From Puniceicoccaceae bacterium (lineage in GTDB: Bacteria > Verrucomicrobiota > Verrucomicrobiia > Opitutales > Coraliomargaritaceae), in NCBI GenBank assembly GCA_902603705.1, contig CACKVQ010000011.1, positions 1 through 40,865 of the forward strand: a stretch of DNA of 40,865 nt, written 5' to 3'. The notes below the pieces were generated by a model. It did not search any database and had not been told where the DNA came from. It saw only the letters and a list, made by a program, of their open reading frames with translations. Both the position numbers and the translations under genes were made by a program. This document shows positions 26,210 to 34,762 of the stretch, piece by piece (the first letter of the stretch is position 1; each line of letters opens with the position of its first letter).

Positions 26210-27850
26210 ATGGAATTCACTAGAATACTTTTTAATACTTCCTGTCATCTTCTGGTTAAAAGAAATAGCGAAGGAATTTATTATTTACCCAATGTTCTTG
26301 AGGGGGAGTTTAAGTGGCATAAACTAACAGAAAAAATCGTTTGTAGTATTATTCCCAATGTCGATAAGACACATGGGGAGTGGCAAACAATTCACAACCT
26401 TTGTTACCTACCAAAGGCCGATACACTTGCTAAAACTTTGGAGGGTATAGACCATCAACTATACCGGGTGCCATATCTAGATATGGGTAAATATGACTAT
26501 ATATACAGGTTCCGAACCGAGAAGGAGCGTAACAGATCTGTTTACGTTAACAATCAATCAAAATCTCTTTATCAGAGTGCTTTATGCCGCGCTATAAAAG
26601 AAGCTCGTCGCACCAAAGAAAGATCCTCTGGAGAGCCTGCTATTATCGATTTTGGGGCAGTTGAGTTCATAATTCCTAGTCATTTTGGTTTTTGTTTAGG
26701 CGTACAAAATGCAATAGAACGAGCTTACGAGACCGTAGCGCAAAACCCTAACCGTCGAGTATTTATGTTAAGCGAACTTATTCATAATCCATTTGTTAAT
26801 GAGGACTTACTAGCTAGAGGGCTTCGATATCTACAGACAGATAAAGGTCTACCGCTAAAATTAGACGGATCGACTGCCAAGAACAGAGAAGACCCAGATG
26901 CATTTTGGAGCCAATTAAATCAGGACGACATTGTAATAATTCCAGCTTTTGGTGCGACCAATGAAGATAAGAACCAACTAATTCGTAGAGGCATTTCCAT
27001 TCGTAAAAATGATGCCACATGCATGTTAGTGGAAAAAGTTTGGAAGGCAGCGCGCAGATACGCAAAAGAAGGATACACAGTTGTGATCCACGGAAAATTT
27101 GAGCACGAGGAGACAAAAGCCACTTTTTCTAACGCAAAAAGTTCTGGCCCCGCGCTTGTGATTAGGAACATGGAAGAAGCTAAGCACCTATCCGAAGTCA
27201 TTAAATCAGAAGATGTGGATAAGGGAGAGATTTTTGATACATATTTTTCTGCTAATTGTTCGGACGGGTTCGATCCTCTTCGTGATTTAAATAAAATCGC
27301 TTTTGTGAACCAAACGACTCTACTCAGGAATGAAACAGTTAAGATTATTGAATATCTTTGTACAATTATAGCCGAAAAATTCGGCGATGAAAATGTAGGG
27401 GAGCATATTTTGTTAAAAGGGGAAAGTGATACACTCTGTTATGCCACACAAGTGAACCAAGACGCGCTGCAAAAGGCTTTTGATCATTCGATCGACGCCG
27501 CATTGGTAGTAGGTGGTAGAAATAGTTCAAATACATACCAACTCTACCGTGTCTGCGCTGATCGATTAGGCTCAAATGCTCACTATATACAGTCGGAGAG
27601 TGCCCTACATTCTATTGAATCTGTAGAACATTACATATTTCCCAAAGACCCCAAAAATTTTCCAGAGTCTTCTAAAGAAGTTCGCCCACTTTATCAAAAT
27701 AAAAAGAAGAAGCCTCGCATATTAATAACAGGGGGAGCCTCTTGTCCGGACGGTATTATTCAACAAGTTTTACATCGAATAACTAGTTTTTTTCCTTCCG
27801 AAAAAATACGTCCAATAGAAGCGGTTATAGAAGACTTTGAGCACTTATAA
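26210..27850 (+). CDS. ispH: 4-hydroxy-3-methylbut-2-enyl diphosphate reductase, plant/cyanobacterial-like form
   Basis: Last step of the methylerythritol phosphate pathway: [4Fe-4S] enzyme giving IPP and DMAPP. In the 546-aa frame the three cluster cysteines are Cys162 (HFGFCLGVQNAIE), Cys271 (DATCMLVEKVW) and Cys410 (DTLCYATQVNQ). Also present are ELIHNPFVNEDL, HGKFEHEETKATF and a C-terminal ITGGASCPDG, where many enzymes read GAST. Internal spacings and length fit the long plant/cyanobacterial type. About 90 residues precede the ATG at 26483, where the family-like part begins (MGKYDYIYRFRTEKE). That extension is uninterrupted and protein-like but unknown to me; the true start could be either. 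Confidence 0.9.
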   Translation: MEFTRILFNTSCHLLVKRNSEGIYYLPNVLEGEFKWHKLTEKIVCSIIPNVDKTHGEWQTIHNLCYLPKADTLAKTLEGIDHQLYRVPYLDMGKYDYIYRFRTEKERNRSVYVNNQSKSLYQSALCRAIKEARRTKERSSGEPAIIDFGAVEFIIPSHFGFCLGVQNAIERAYETVAQNPNRRVFMLSELIHNPFVNEDLLARGLRYLQTDKGLPLKLDGSTAKNREDPDAFWSQLNQDDIVIIPAFGATNEDKNQLIRRGISIRKNDATCMLVEKVWKAARRYAKEGYTVVIHGKFEHEETKATFSNAKSSGPALVIRNMEEAKHLSEVIKSEDVDKGEIFDTYFSANCSDGFDPLRDLNKIAFVNQTTLLRNETVKIIEYLCTIIAEKFGDENVGEHILLKGESDTLCYATQVNQDALQKAFDHSIDAALVVGGRNSSNTYQLYRVCADRLGSNAHYIQSESALHSIESVEHYIFPKDPKNFPESSKEVRPLYQNKKKKPRILITGGASCPDGIIQQVLHRITSFFPSEKIRPIEAVIEDFEHL

Positions 27851-27914
27851 TAATTACTAAGCCTTTTCTGTTAGGTAACTTGTAAAATTTAATAAAATAA
27901 TTATGTTATAAACG

Positions 27915-28280
27915 GTGTTATTTATATTAACAGATTTACAAGGGGCATCTACTCCAGGAATTTATTATACAATAGGCTCCATTATTGTACATAAAAACTA
28001 CGGATATCGGGGCGTGATCGTAGCGATTGACGGATGCTGCACTGCTACTGATACTTGGTATGAATCTAATAAAACCCAGCCTTCAAAAGATCAGCCATGG
28101 TATTATGTTTTGGTGGATAAAAGCGGGGGTCTTAGCACTTATGTAGCTCAATCTAATTTGGAAGAGGATTTAACAGGGAGCGAAGTCGAGCATCCGCGTC
28201 TTAGTTGTTATTTTACTAGTTTCTCACATGGACGATATAAGCTTAAAAGTGGGACGAGTCATGGTGGATGCACCGTCTAA
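27915..28280 (+). CDS. hspQ: HspQ / YccV-like hemimethylated DNA-binding domain protein
   Basis: The protein is 121 aa with the HspQ/YccV beta-barrel signature: YTIGSIIVHKNYGYRGVIVA (about 18-37), DTWYESNKTQPSKDQPWYYV (about 46-65), then STYVAQSNLE. Family members bind hemimethylated DNA or act as Lon specificity factors in enterobacteria; which applies here is unknown. The GTG start gives a sensible N-terminus; no ATG fits. The C-terminus is longer than in E. coli and contains several Cys, ending GGCTV. It lies 64 bases after ispH on the same strand and converges on miaB. Confidence 0.82.
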   Translation: MLFILTDLQGASTPGIYYTIGSIIVHKNYGYRGVIVAIDGCCTATDTWYESNKTQPSKDQPWYYVLVDKSGGLSTYVAQSNLEEDLTGSEVEHPRLSCYFTSFSHGRYKLKSGTSHGGCTV

Positions 28281-28355
28281 CGTGCTGTAGAAATTTTAGA
28301 TTTTAGAATATTTTTATCCAGAATCGTAAGTCTAGCGGAATGTAGTTCAGTTTAT

Positions 28356-29741
28356 TTAAGTGATTGCTTGCACTGCTATATCTTCGACGCCCTCTAGGAC
28401 AAGTTCCCCAAAGAGAGTACTTGCTGTGGCGCGCTCAAATCGAACTTTCGCAAACTGACCAATGAGGCGAGGGCTTGCTTTTACTAATACCACACGGTTA
28501 CCTCGAGTTCGTCCAAGGAACATATTTTCACCCTTTTTCGCAGGTCCCTCAAAGAGTACTTCTTCGACAGTACCAACTAATTCTTCATTACGTTTCAAGG
28601 ATCGCTTACTCAAGATACCCAAAAGAATCTGGTTACGCTCTTCTTTTACCTCTTTACTGATTGGGTCCCCAAGGGATTCAGCTGTCGTGCCGGGACGAAC
28701 ACTATATTTGAAGATATAAGCCATATCAAAACCTATTTCTTCGAAATGATGACGAGTTTTTTCAAAGTCATCTTTCGTCTCGTCGGGAAAACCAACAATG
28801 ACGTCTGTAGAAATATAGACGTCTGGTCGAACTGCTCGGATTTTTTCAATAATTTTTCGAAATCTTTCTATAGTGTATGGCCGACGCATCGTTTTGAGAA
28901 TACGATTACTACCGCTTTGCATAGGAAAATGCAGATATTCACAAAGCTTTGGCAAGCGGCCATAACACTCAATTAGGTCGTTTCTAAACCCAACAGGGTG
29001 AGGGCTTGTGAAACGTATTCGCTCGATACCATCGATTTCGTGCACTTTCTCAATTAACTGAACAAAGGGACTCTTTTTATTAATGGTTGGGAATTCACGC
29101 AGTCCGTATTGATTAACAATTTGTCCCAACAAGGTGACTTCGCGTGTTCCGCTGCTAGCCAGCTCTTCAATCTCTTCTACGATTGCTTCCATAGGACGCG
29201 CACGTTCGGCTCCGCGTGTTTTAGGTACTATACAGTAGGAGCAGTGCATATTACATCCCTGCATAATACTAACAAAAGCGGTGATTTGTTTCTTTTCGCT
29301 ACTGTGTGACTTTATTGTGTTCTGAGAGCCAACTTCCTCTGATAGATCGATGATTGTATCAGGACGCGGACCTTGCCCTTGTAAGGTGGCAATCATCTTA
29401 TCTAAATGCTCCGGAACTCTGTGGAATTTTTGTGTGCCGACAATAAGGTCTAAGTCAGGCAGGCGATCCACCAAACTATCCCCTCGGTTTTGAGCCATAC
29501 ACCCCATAATCCCTAAAATAAAGTTAGGATCTTTTCGTTTTCTTTTGGCTAGATGACCAGCCTTTCCGATGGCCTTTTGCTCAGCTTGGTCACGAACAGA
29601 ACACGTATTAAGCAGCACAGTGTCTGCGTCAAATTCGTTGTCTACTAAAGCGTATCCTTTGGCACGTAACATTGCCGCGACAGCTTCAGAGTCGCGTTCG
29701 TTCATTTGACACCCGTAGGTCTTGATATAGACTCGGTTCAT
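28356..29741 (-). CDS. miaB: tRNA-2-methylthio-N6-dimethylallyladenosine synthase MiaB
   Basis: Radical SAM enzyme that adds a methylthio group to i6A37 of tRNAs. From the ATG at 29741 (461 aa; an ATG seven codons earlier is possible) the N-terminal UPF0004 domain carries Cys in YIKTYGCQMNERDSE, LLNTCSVRD and GIMGCMAQ, binding the auxiliary cluster. The radical SAM motif is CNMHCSYCIVPKTRG. A C-terminal TRAM domain (about residues 375-445) contains the ENMFLGRTRGNRVVLV segment. It heads the same-strand cofactor genes only loosely; coaX is upstream with about 90 bases between. Confidence 0.95.
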   Translation of the reverse strand: MNRVYIKTYGCQMNERDSEAVAAMLRAKGYALVDNEFDADTVLLNTCSVRDQAEQKAIGKAGHLAKRKRKDPNFILGIMGCMAQNRGDSLVDRLPDLDLIVGTQKFHRVPEHLDKMIATLQGQGPRPDTIIDLSEEVGSQNTIKSHSSEKKQITAFVSIMQGCNMHCSYCIVPKTRGAERARPMEAIVEEIEELASSGTREVTLLGQIVNQYGLREFPTINKKSPFVQLIEKVHEIDGIERIRFTSPHPVGFRNDLIECYGRLPKLCEYLHFPMQSGSNRILKTMRRPYTIERFRKIIEKIRAVRPDVYISTDVIVGFPDETKDDFEKTRHHFEEIGFDMAYIFKYSVRPGTTAESLGDPISKEVKEERNQILLGILSKRSLKRNEELVGTVEEVLFEGPAKKGENMFLGRTRGNRVVLVKASPRLIGQFAKVRFERATASTLFGELVLEGVEDIAVQAIT

Positions 29742-29834
29742 AGGGAGCAGGAGAGAATGCAAAGAGGGAAGACTTTGTAAATGATGAAAAAGAGGGGGTG
29801 ACCATCTCGCTATGCTTCCTTTGAGATTAGAGAC

Positions 29835-30599
29835 CTACGAGCGTTGTGCCGCCTCTGCCAAGCCTATTAATGTTAAGTCACCTACAAAACGGCTTTTTTG
29901 TGCCCAATCCTTAGTAAGATTCGCTATGCTGCCGCCTGTGGAGAGCACGGCTGGGTTCGATTCTCCCCGTACTAATAAGCCATCGGTAACTTTATCTAAG
30001 ATAGACTGAATCATCCCAGAAAATCCGACAGCCACGCCTAGCTTCATAGCGTGTTTTGTTGATTTTCCAAAGTGACCTTCGACAGTAAGTAAGTTATCAG
30101 CGCTAAGTTCAGGCAGAAGAGCGGTTTGTTCGTGGAGGTAGCGCGTCATTAAATTGAGCCCTGGTGCGATTACACCTCCTTCGTAGCCCTGAGAGCTTAT
30201 TATATCAAAGGTGACGGCGGTGCCCATATCGATGACGACCGTAGGAGTGCCGTAGTATTCTTGCGCAGCGATCGCATTAGCAATGCGGTCTTCTCCTATT
30301 TCGGAGGGATTTGGATAGGCTAGGGTGAGCCCTGTGCAGCTCGCGTAAGTAAGGTGAAATAACGGTAGTTTAAATGTAGCAAGACAAGCTTCTAAGCCCT
30401 CATTAATAGACGGGACGACAGAGCAGAACGAAATACAGTTTGCTTGCTTGCTCAAAGGAACTAGATGCTCAGAAAAACTCTTCAGAGAATTTCCTGTTAA
30501 AGATTTGGTGGGAAAGTTCTCACTACAGAGCACAGACTGACCGGAAACTAAGCCGTAGTGGGTACTGGAATTCCCAACATCAATACAAAGGGTGTACAT
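29835..30599 (-). CDS. coaX: Type III pantothenate kinase
   Basis: First step of coenzyme A biosynthesis: phosphorylates pantothenate. The protein is 254 aa, normal for CoaX. The phosphate motif [14 protein letters not shown] is at the N-terminus, [14 protein letters not shown] (with catalytic Asp) in the middle, and [20 protein letters not shown] follows, all hallmarks of the ASKHA-fold type III enzyme. It follows birA by 51 bases on the same strand, an arrangement common in bacteria (birA-coaX). Confidence 0.95.
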   Translation of the reverse strand: MYTLCIDVGNSSTHYGLVSGQSVLCSENFPTKSLTGNSLKSFSEHLVPLSKQANCISFCSVVPSINEGLEACLATFKLPLFHLTYASCTGLTLAYPNPSEIGEDRIANAIAAQEYYGTPTVVIDMGTAVTFDIISSQGYEGGVIAPGLNLMTRYLHEQTALLPELSADNLLTVEGHFGKSTKHAMKLGVAVGFSGMIQSILDKVTDGLLVRGESNPAVLSTGGSIANLTKDWAQKSRFVGDLTLIGLAEAAQRS

Positions 30600-30650
30600 A
30601 ATTAAATCTTATTTTCGTAGAATGAGGATCTGTTAATTAGAAGCAACCTG

Positions 30651-31709
30651 TCATTTTTTTAGTGTCACATCTCCAGCATGAATTTTTTGAACGGTACCGT
30701 TTTCTGTAGTTAGTAGTAGGGCGCCGCTTGAATCGATTCCACTAGCAGTACCAAGAATCTCTTGACCGCTAACGATTACAGTCACCAAAGATCCTTCAAG
30801 TGAGCTGAGCGGCTTCCATGCGTCAACTAGACTCTCAGAGCCTGCGCCATGTATACTGGTTTCATAAGCACTCTTAATCGCAGCAATGGTGGTTGCAGCG
30901 ACTTCGCTAAGCGAGAGTTCTGCTCCACTGACCGCAGAAAGACTAGTGGCTGTCTTACAGATAGTTGCAGGGTATTTCGCAGGATTACTATTAATATTTA
31001 GGCCTATGCCGAGGATAATACTACTTAAGTTATCAGCATCGATTTTAGCTTCGGTAAGCATACCTGCAAATTTACGATCGCCACAGTGTAGATCGTTCGG
31101 CCACTTGATCTTCAGGGGTGCGCTAGAGATAAATCTTTGTAAGGCACGGCAGATTTGGATGCCAGCCCAGAGGGTAAAGTTTTGTAGCGCTTGCGGTGGT
31201 ATTTTGGGCTCAAATACGACAGACAGGTATAAGTTTTCAGCGCTCGCGCTGTGCCAGTCGCGTCCGAGGCGTCCGCGACCCTTTGTTTGGCAGCTAGATA
31301 CGATTGCAAAGGGACCCTCTCGTCCGCGAGAGAGCTGGCGTTCGGCCTCGCTACTAGTGCTATCTATGACCGGGAAATAGAGCACTTCCATCGCTACTCC
31401 TATTTTTTTGGCATAGTCTCGTAGTAGATCCCCGTGAATCACATCGGGTTCTTTGATTAAGCAGTAGCCTTTATTGCGAACAGCATCGATAACGAAGCCG
31501 TCGTCGCGAAGCTTGTTAATCTTTCCGTGTATCGCAGGGCGAGATATACCAAGCAGTTTAGCTAAAGAACTACCTGAAACAAAACAGTCTTCCTTAGATC
31601 GTAGCGCGTTAATGATAGCTAGGGTTTGGTCGTTTCCTGGGGACAGTCTATATGTATCGTTACTGAACGAATCTTCGTTATTTTTTCGCGATATTTTATA
31701 CTCCGCCAT
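30651..31709 (-). CDS. birA: Biotin-[acetyl-CoA-carboxylase] ligase with N-terminal DNA-binding domain
   Basis: Attaches biotin to the carboxyl carrier protein and probably represses biotin genes. The protein is 352 aa. A winged-helix domain lies at about 29-85 (SSLAKLLGISRPAIHGKINK), making it a bifunctional type II BirA. The ligase part has SCQTKGRGRLGRDWHS (biotinyl-AMP loop), KIKWPNDLHCGDRKFAGMLT and LGIGLNINSNP. The small C-terminal SH3-like domain includes SGALLLTTENG. About 20 extra polar residues precede the helix-turn-helix region. Downstream of nadC by 36 bases. Confidence 0.95.
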   Translation of the reverse strand: MAEYKISRKNNEDSFSNDTYRLSPGNDQTLAIINALRSKEDCFVSGSSLAKLLGISRPAIHGKINKLRDDGFVIDAVRNKGYCLIKEPDVIHGDLLRDYAKKIGVAMEVLYFPVIDSTSSEAERQLSRGREGPFAIVSSCQTKGRGRLGRDWHSASAENLYLSVVFEPKIPPQALQNFTLWAGIQICRALQRFISSAPLKIKWPNDLHCGDRKFAGMLTEAKIDADNLSSIILGIGLNINSNPAKYPATICKTATSLSAVSGAELSLSEVAATTIAAIKSAYETSIHGAGSESLVDAWKPLSSLEGSLVTVIVSGQEILGTASGIDSSGALLLTTENGTVQKIHAGDVTLKK

Positions 31710-31745
31710 GTCTAGATAATAGGATATACCAAAACCTTGCTCGGC

Positions 31746-32675
31746 CTAGGTCCAGTCCAGACCAATGTCTTTCCATGTGCTCTGGTGGATCGGTGCCCCA
31801 GTCGAGATAAAATCAAGACCCAGTTTACCTAGCTCTTCTAAGTCACCTATCCGTATGCCGCCACTTGCTTCTGAATAGGCGCGCCCGTCGATTAGTTTGA
31901 CCGCCTTGCGCAAATCACCTATGGGGAAATTATCAAGCAGTATGATGTCAGCGCCCGCTTCTAATATGGGTAATATTTGATCGAGTTCATCGACTTCTAC
32001 TTCTATGGCGAGGTCTTCGCATGTATTTACTGCTGTAGTAACGGTATCGCTCAGACGTTTGTCTGCTGTGGCACCTGTAACGGCGAGATGATTATCCTTG
32101 AGCATAACGCGGTCAAAAAGGCCTATTCTATGATTGTATCCACCCCCACAAGCAAAGGCATATTTTTGGAGTACACGGTATCCTGGTAGAGTCTTTCGAG
32201 TGTCAAGAAGTAGAGTGCTACTATCTTTTAAAGTATCGGTATATGAGCGAGTCTCAGTTGCTATACCGCTTAAGTGCTGCAGAAAGTTGAGTATGACACG
32301 CTCAGCTTGAAGTAACACAGTGGCACTGCCACTCAGAACGCCAATTACTTCACTTTTTTTTAAGGTATCACCATCGGCGACTATGGGCTCGAACGAGCAA
32401 TCTGCTCCGTAGCTCTCGAGTATAATGGGAACTAACCCGAGCCCGCATATTGTGAGCGTTTCGCGTGCGGTGAGCTGAGCTTTACCGTTAGCGCCCTCGG
32501 GCATGAGCGCGGTCGTCACATCGCCGAGTCGCGCTGGCCGGGCAGCTAAGCCCGCACCAGCTAGATCCTCAATTTTTGCTAGTCCTACTATTTGGCGTAG
32601 ATAGTCTTGATCGAGATCTTCCCATTTAAGGCGTTTTTGAAAGGTACCCTTAGATTGGGAAACTTTTTGGCTCAT
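31746..32675 (-). CDS. nadC: Nicotinate-nucleotide pyrophosphorylase (carboxylating)
   Basis: Converts quinolinate and PRPP into nicotinate mononucleotide in NAD biosynthesis. The protein is 309 aa. Blocks [57 protein letters not shown] and the C-terminal [20 protein letters not shown] and [20 protein letters not shown] are all as expected. Most family members begin about 20 residues later, so a modest N-terminal extension ([20 protein letters not shown]) is present. It lies 34 bases downstream of the ubiquitin-like mini-gene in the same direction. Confidence 0.96.
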   Translation of the reverse strand: MSQKVSQSKGTFQKRLKWEDLDQDYLRQIVGLAKIEDLAGAGLAARPARLGDVTTALMPEGANGKAQLTARETLTICGLGLVPIILESYGADCSFEPIVADGDTLKKSEVIGVLSGSATVLLQAERVILNFLQHLSGIATETRSYTDTLKDSSTLLLDTRKTLPGYRVLQKYAFACGGGYNHRIGLFDRVMLKDNHLAVTGATADKRLSDTVTTAVNTCEDLAIEVEVDELDQILPILEAGADIILLDNFPIGDLRKAVKLIDGRAYSEASGGIRIGDLEELGKLGLDFISTGAPIHQSTWKDIGLDWT

Positions 32676-32709
32676 AATCTACTACATAAATAAGGAATGT
32701 TCCTAATAG

Positions 32710-32865
32710 CTACCGCTGAGTTTCGAGAGTAGCTAGGATTGTATCTGTGGGTTCGACATCCAGTGTAATAGTACTTCCCGTGAGTGTCTTGACAAAAATC
32801 TGCATGGAAAGTGCAGATGTCGTTGATCCAAGCAGTAAAAGAACAGAGAGACTTAAAAATCGCAT
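32710..32865 (-). CDS. Exported ubiquitin-like mini-protein (signal peptide + ubiquitin N-terminal beta-hairpin)
   Basis: The ATG at 32863-32865 opens a 51-codon frame ending in TAG at 32710-32712. Residues 1-20 (MRFLSLSVLLLLGSTTSALS) form a textbook Sec signal peptide: one Arg, a Leu/Val core and an A-L-S end that satisfies the -3/-1 rule. Cleavage there would leave a 31-residue peptide starting MQIFVKTLTGS, then TITLDVEPTDTI. This matches human ubiquitin residues 1-23 at 20 positions, differing only at 11 (Lys to Ser), 16 (Glu to Asp) and 20 (Ser to Thr). The last eight residues (LATLETQR) do not match. The rest of ubiquitin, including LRLRGG, is absent, and only 34 bases remain before nadC. 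It is either a decayed transferred gene or a functional exported hairpin peptide. Similarity is clear; function is unknown. Confidence 0.72.
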   Translation of the reverse strand: MRFLSLSVLLLLGSTTSALSMQIFVKTLTGSTITLDVEPTDTILATLETQR

Positions 32866-32928
32866 ATGGTATTAAAGCCTCTAGATAAGCTAGTAAAAGA
32901 AAATAATAGCACTAAGCATAATGTATAA

Positions 32929-32934
32929 ATTATA
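32929..32934 (-). promoter_or_regulatory. Candidate -10 element for the ubiquitin-like gene
   Basis: A perfect TATAAT on the minus strand lies 63 bases upstream of the ubiquitin-like ATG, inside the 127-base gap after the DUF5069 gene. No strong -35 is visible at 16-18 bases. The mini-gene and nadC could share this promoter. A GAGG lies 12 bases before the ATG, too far for an ideal ribosome binding site. Confidence 0.25.
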
Positions 32935-32992
32935 TCCTCATTAATTACAGACGTTGGAATTTACCTGCACCTATTCAACTTTATGCCTCGTT

Positions 32993-33490
32993 TTAACTAC
33001 TAGCTTCCCATTCACGGCGGGCTTGGTCCGAGAATCCAGCGATACGGCCCTCATCAAAATCCATCATGTCCATGACGCTATTAATCTGGCCGATCATTTC
33101 GGGCGTTCCCATTTTAGTAAGCGATTCAGCTAAAAATTCACGGCCAGCCTCGGTCTGACCCTTTTTTGTGATTTCTCGGTTCCATTCTACTACTTTTAAG
33201 TCTTCTGGAAATATTTCGCATAGCAGTTGATCCAAAATAATATCGTCACTGCCCGCCTGACGAACTGCTTCGACTACATCTTTTGGATCGACGTTAAGGT
33301 GCATGCACAAAAAGCGGTCAAATCCTCGACAAAAGTTTTTTTGGTAGGACTTGGGTAATTCATCTGCTAGGTGCTTACGGATCTTGGCGATGAAGCGTGG
33401 TAGGTGTAACAAGCCGCAAGGATGCGGTTCGTAAGGCGAAGGCAAGTCGAAGCAAATTTCACCAGTTGGACCTAATTCATGGTCTGTCAT
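32993..33490 (-). CDS. DUF5069 domain protein
   Basis: The protein is 165 aa, soluble, no signal peptide. It has the pattern I associate with DUF5069: LPSPYEPHPCGLLHLPRFIAK (about 16-36), then KSYQKNFCRGFDRFLCMHLN (about 47-66), and a C-terminal helical part (AGREFLAESLTKMG, DEGRIAG). Function is unknown; the family is frequent in Verrucomicrobia and Planctomycetes. It sits between the outer-membrane barrel gene upstream (58 bases) and the ubiquitin-like mini-gene downstream (127 bases). Confidence 0.75.
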   Translation of the reverse strand: MTDHELGPTGEICFDLPSPYEPHPCGLLHLPRFIAKIRKHLADELPKSYQKNFCRGFDRFLCMHLNVDPKDVVEAVRQAGSDDIILDQLLCEIFPEDLKVVEWNREITKKGQTEAGREFLAESLTKMGTPEMIGQINSVMDMMDFDEGRIAGFSDQARREWEASS

Positions 33491-33548
33491 ATTTGAGTCT
33501 TGGTGTATTTTTGGTAGATGTAAAAGGGATCATTATTCTTTAATTGTT

Positions 33549-34646
33549 TTAGAATGCTTTTTGCCAGCCAAATGTTAGCACTGAGTCGGCCTCTAGTTGA
33601 TACCCATTTAGATCGTGCCAAATTGGTAGGCGTAAGTCAAAAGCTAGGCGGTGGTTTTCTAGGTATCCAGTAGGTTTGATTAAATTAATTCCAAGAATTA
33701 GGTCTAGGTGGTGACCACCGTAGTTTTCTCCAAAAGCAGTGCTTACTGATCTTCCGTTGCCCCCCATGCGATTTACTGACATTTGCACTCCTTTTAATTC
33801 GTCAGAATAATTATAAGATAAGCCGCCGTTTAGACTAAGCCATTGTGCCAAGTTACAGCCTATCCACCAGAGTAATTCTAACTTATGGCCATACCGATAG
33901 TTGTTAGAATTTTTATTCTCTAGGCGTAGTACACCATTAGCCTGAGCACCCCATGACCAATCCTTGAACTGCTCAACAAATGTTAGCGAAGGTAATAAAT
34001 CAAAGGTTCCCGATCCTAATTGCATAGAGGCGGGCATTTGTTGCTCGGTAGCACCACCCATGCTAGGGAGTTTGTCTTTTTTGTTAATAGATCCAGTGGG
34101 TAAGTTTAGCCCAAGACCGAAGTGAGCTTTCCGATTTTCCACTAGGTAAAAACGGTACAGTGCGCTGACTTTGAGGTCACCAAGACCACGGGAATATGTA
34201 GTAAATTTAGTCTCCCCTCCATTTATCATTATAGCTGCAGTCTGCGACACGATTTCATGCGTCATCTCGGTTTCGAGGTAGTTTCCCATTGCCATTAGTG
34301 TAAGGCGTTCGGTTGGTGCATACATTATTCCTAGCATGTGCATGTTCATGGACATCCATTCTGGGGCTACTGTGTATCCTCCGTCTGCTAGAAAGAATTC
34401 TTCGGAGCTCACACGCACGTCACCTCTTCGTAAATTTTCCATTTCCATGCTCATGTGTCGGTAAGAGAGCATCCATTGGCCCTCTCCGTGAGTATGGTCT
34501 CCCATAACAGAGATGGGGGCATGAGCGTCTGGTCGAGCAACAGTGTCCTTGTCTGTAGGGCAGCATGGAAATGCTGGCGCGGCATGGCTTGTGCTGCTTG
34601 CTGCCAGAGTAATAAAAAGTGTAAGTGTTTTTTTTAAATATCTCAT
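33549..34646 (-). CDS. Outer-membrane beta-barrel protein, Met/His-rich, possible copper link
   Basis: From the ATG at 34646 (365 aa; an earlier in-frame start at 34691 gives a poor leader) there is a signal peptide MRYLKKTLTLFITLAASSTSHA. A mature start with a CCPT pair and MGDHTHGEGQWMLSYRHMSM follows. The rest alternates polar and aromatic residues in beta-strand style and ends in Phe, as outer-membrane barrels do. This matches a family (phenol-degradation MetA/transporter-like) that I recall beside copper-resistance genes; the His/Met-rich loops fit, but that is inference. The 127-aa Cys-containing membrane protein lies just upstream. Confidence 0.65.
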   Translation of the reverse strand: MRYLKKTLTLFITLAASSTSHAAPAFPCCPTDKDTVARPDAHAPISVMGDHTHGEGQWMLSYRHMSMEMENLRRGDVRVSSEEFFLADGGYTVAPEWMSMNMHMLGIMYAPTERLTLMAMGNYLETEMTHEIVSQTAAIMINGGETKFTTYSRGLGDLKVSALYRFYLVENRKAHFGLGLNLPTGSINKKDKLPSMGGATEQQMPASMQLGSGTFDLLPSLTFVEQFKDWSWGAQANGVLRLENKNSNNYRYGHKLELLWWIGCNLAQWLSLNGGLSYNYSDELKGVQMSVNRMGGNGRSVSTAFGENYGGHHLDLILGINLIKPTGYLENHRLAFDLRLPIWHDLNGYQLEADSVLTFGWQKAF

Positions 34647-34762
34647 ATTATATTTATTAAGTTGTCGTGGCTCTAGAAACAGGGATACCACGAAGAGTTA
34701 ACGCAGAGGAGGCGACGCGCCTGATGCTTCTGCGAGATTTAGTTGAAATGAATACGTTTGTC

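Noticed and set aside
29950-29972. tRNA T-arm-like GGTTCGATTC
   Set aside because: It lies inside coaX and no acceptor, D or anticodon arms fit around it.
32650-32712. Continuation of ubiquitin after the stop by frameshift
   Set aside because: The other two frames between the stop and nadC show no ubiquitin residues, and there is not enough DNA before nadC.
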